Under the pieces are notes generated by a model. That model was not told the DNA's origin and ran no database searches. It saw nothing but the letters and a program-made list of their open reading frames with translations. Below are positions 5,617 through 5,683 of a DNA stretch of 5,683 bases, piece after piece; the first letter of the stretch is position 1; every line of letters begins with the position of its first letter. The stretch covers positions 1-5,683 of the forward strand of contig JAAWDB010000125.1 of assembly GCA_022793555.1 (NCBI GenBank), given 5' to 3'. The DNA comes from Bacilli bacterium (GTDB lineage: Bacteria; Bacillota_I; Bacilli_A; RF39; UBA660). Position numbers and translations under genes: made by a program.

Positions 5617-5683
5617 ACCTATCTCTTCTCCACCTAAAATGCTCTCTTGATTATAATAAGCCAAATCATAAGATTGAATAATG
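5604..5683 (+). repeat. 80-bp exact direct repeat, copy 2 (window end)
   Basis: This is identical to 4902-4981 and in the same orientation. It is out of place: it interrupts a plus-strand frame and ends exactly at the last base of the window. A perfect match this long that runs to a sequence end is typical of assembly overlap or chimeric contig ends. Confidence 0.95.

Overview
The DNA is very AT-rich, and nearly all genes have strong AGGAGG-like ribosome binding sites. All six Trp codons I checked (two in the CrtI-like gene, one in the ferritin-like gene, three in the CapA gene) are TGG, and the stops are TAA or TAG. This suggests a low-GC Bacillota, perhaps a gut-type member of the Erysipelotrichia, RF39-like Bacilli or Clostridia. 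The protein families fit that range, but the genus cannot be read from the sequence. Both window ends look like contig ends: the left lies inside a repeat array, and the right ends in an exact copy of an internal stretch.

Layout. Bases 1-507 hold no gene. They carry eight degenerate copies of a roughly 29-bp AT-rich repeat, separated by unrelated 35-41 bp segments. This looks like a leaderless, diverged CRISPR array of type I-B character whose crRNA sense is the minus strand. It runs directly into the stop codon of a minus-strand operon of two genes that overlap by 8 bp: a CrtI/CrtISO-like FAD oxidoreductase (1631-3145) and an FAD/NAD(P)H reductase with a C-terminal plant-type [2Fe-2S] domain (508-1638). 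The pair looks like an electron-delivery module, in which the reductase passes electrons from NAD(P)H to the flavoprotein. The substrate is unknown. Upstream, also on the minus strand, come a stand-alone TfoX N-terminal-domain protein (3242-3529) with its own extended -10 promoter and terminator, a ferritin-like four-helix protein (3567-4064), and a membrane-anchored CapA-family protein (4102-5247). A perfect 11-bp inverted repeat fills most of the 37-bp gap between the CapA and ferritin-like genes.

On the plus strand, divergent from the CapA gene, are a tRNA-Thr(GGU) gene with encoded CCA, a small hairpin, a rho-independent terminator, and the start of another reading frame. That frame is cut at 5604, where the window switches to an exact 80-bp copy of 4902-4981. 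This is either an assembly artefact or a real rearrangement.

The most interesting item is the repeat array. Its repeats keep both ends and vary in the middle, it has no leader, and it lies in sense behind a redox operon that could transcribe it by read-through.
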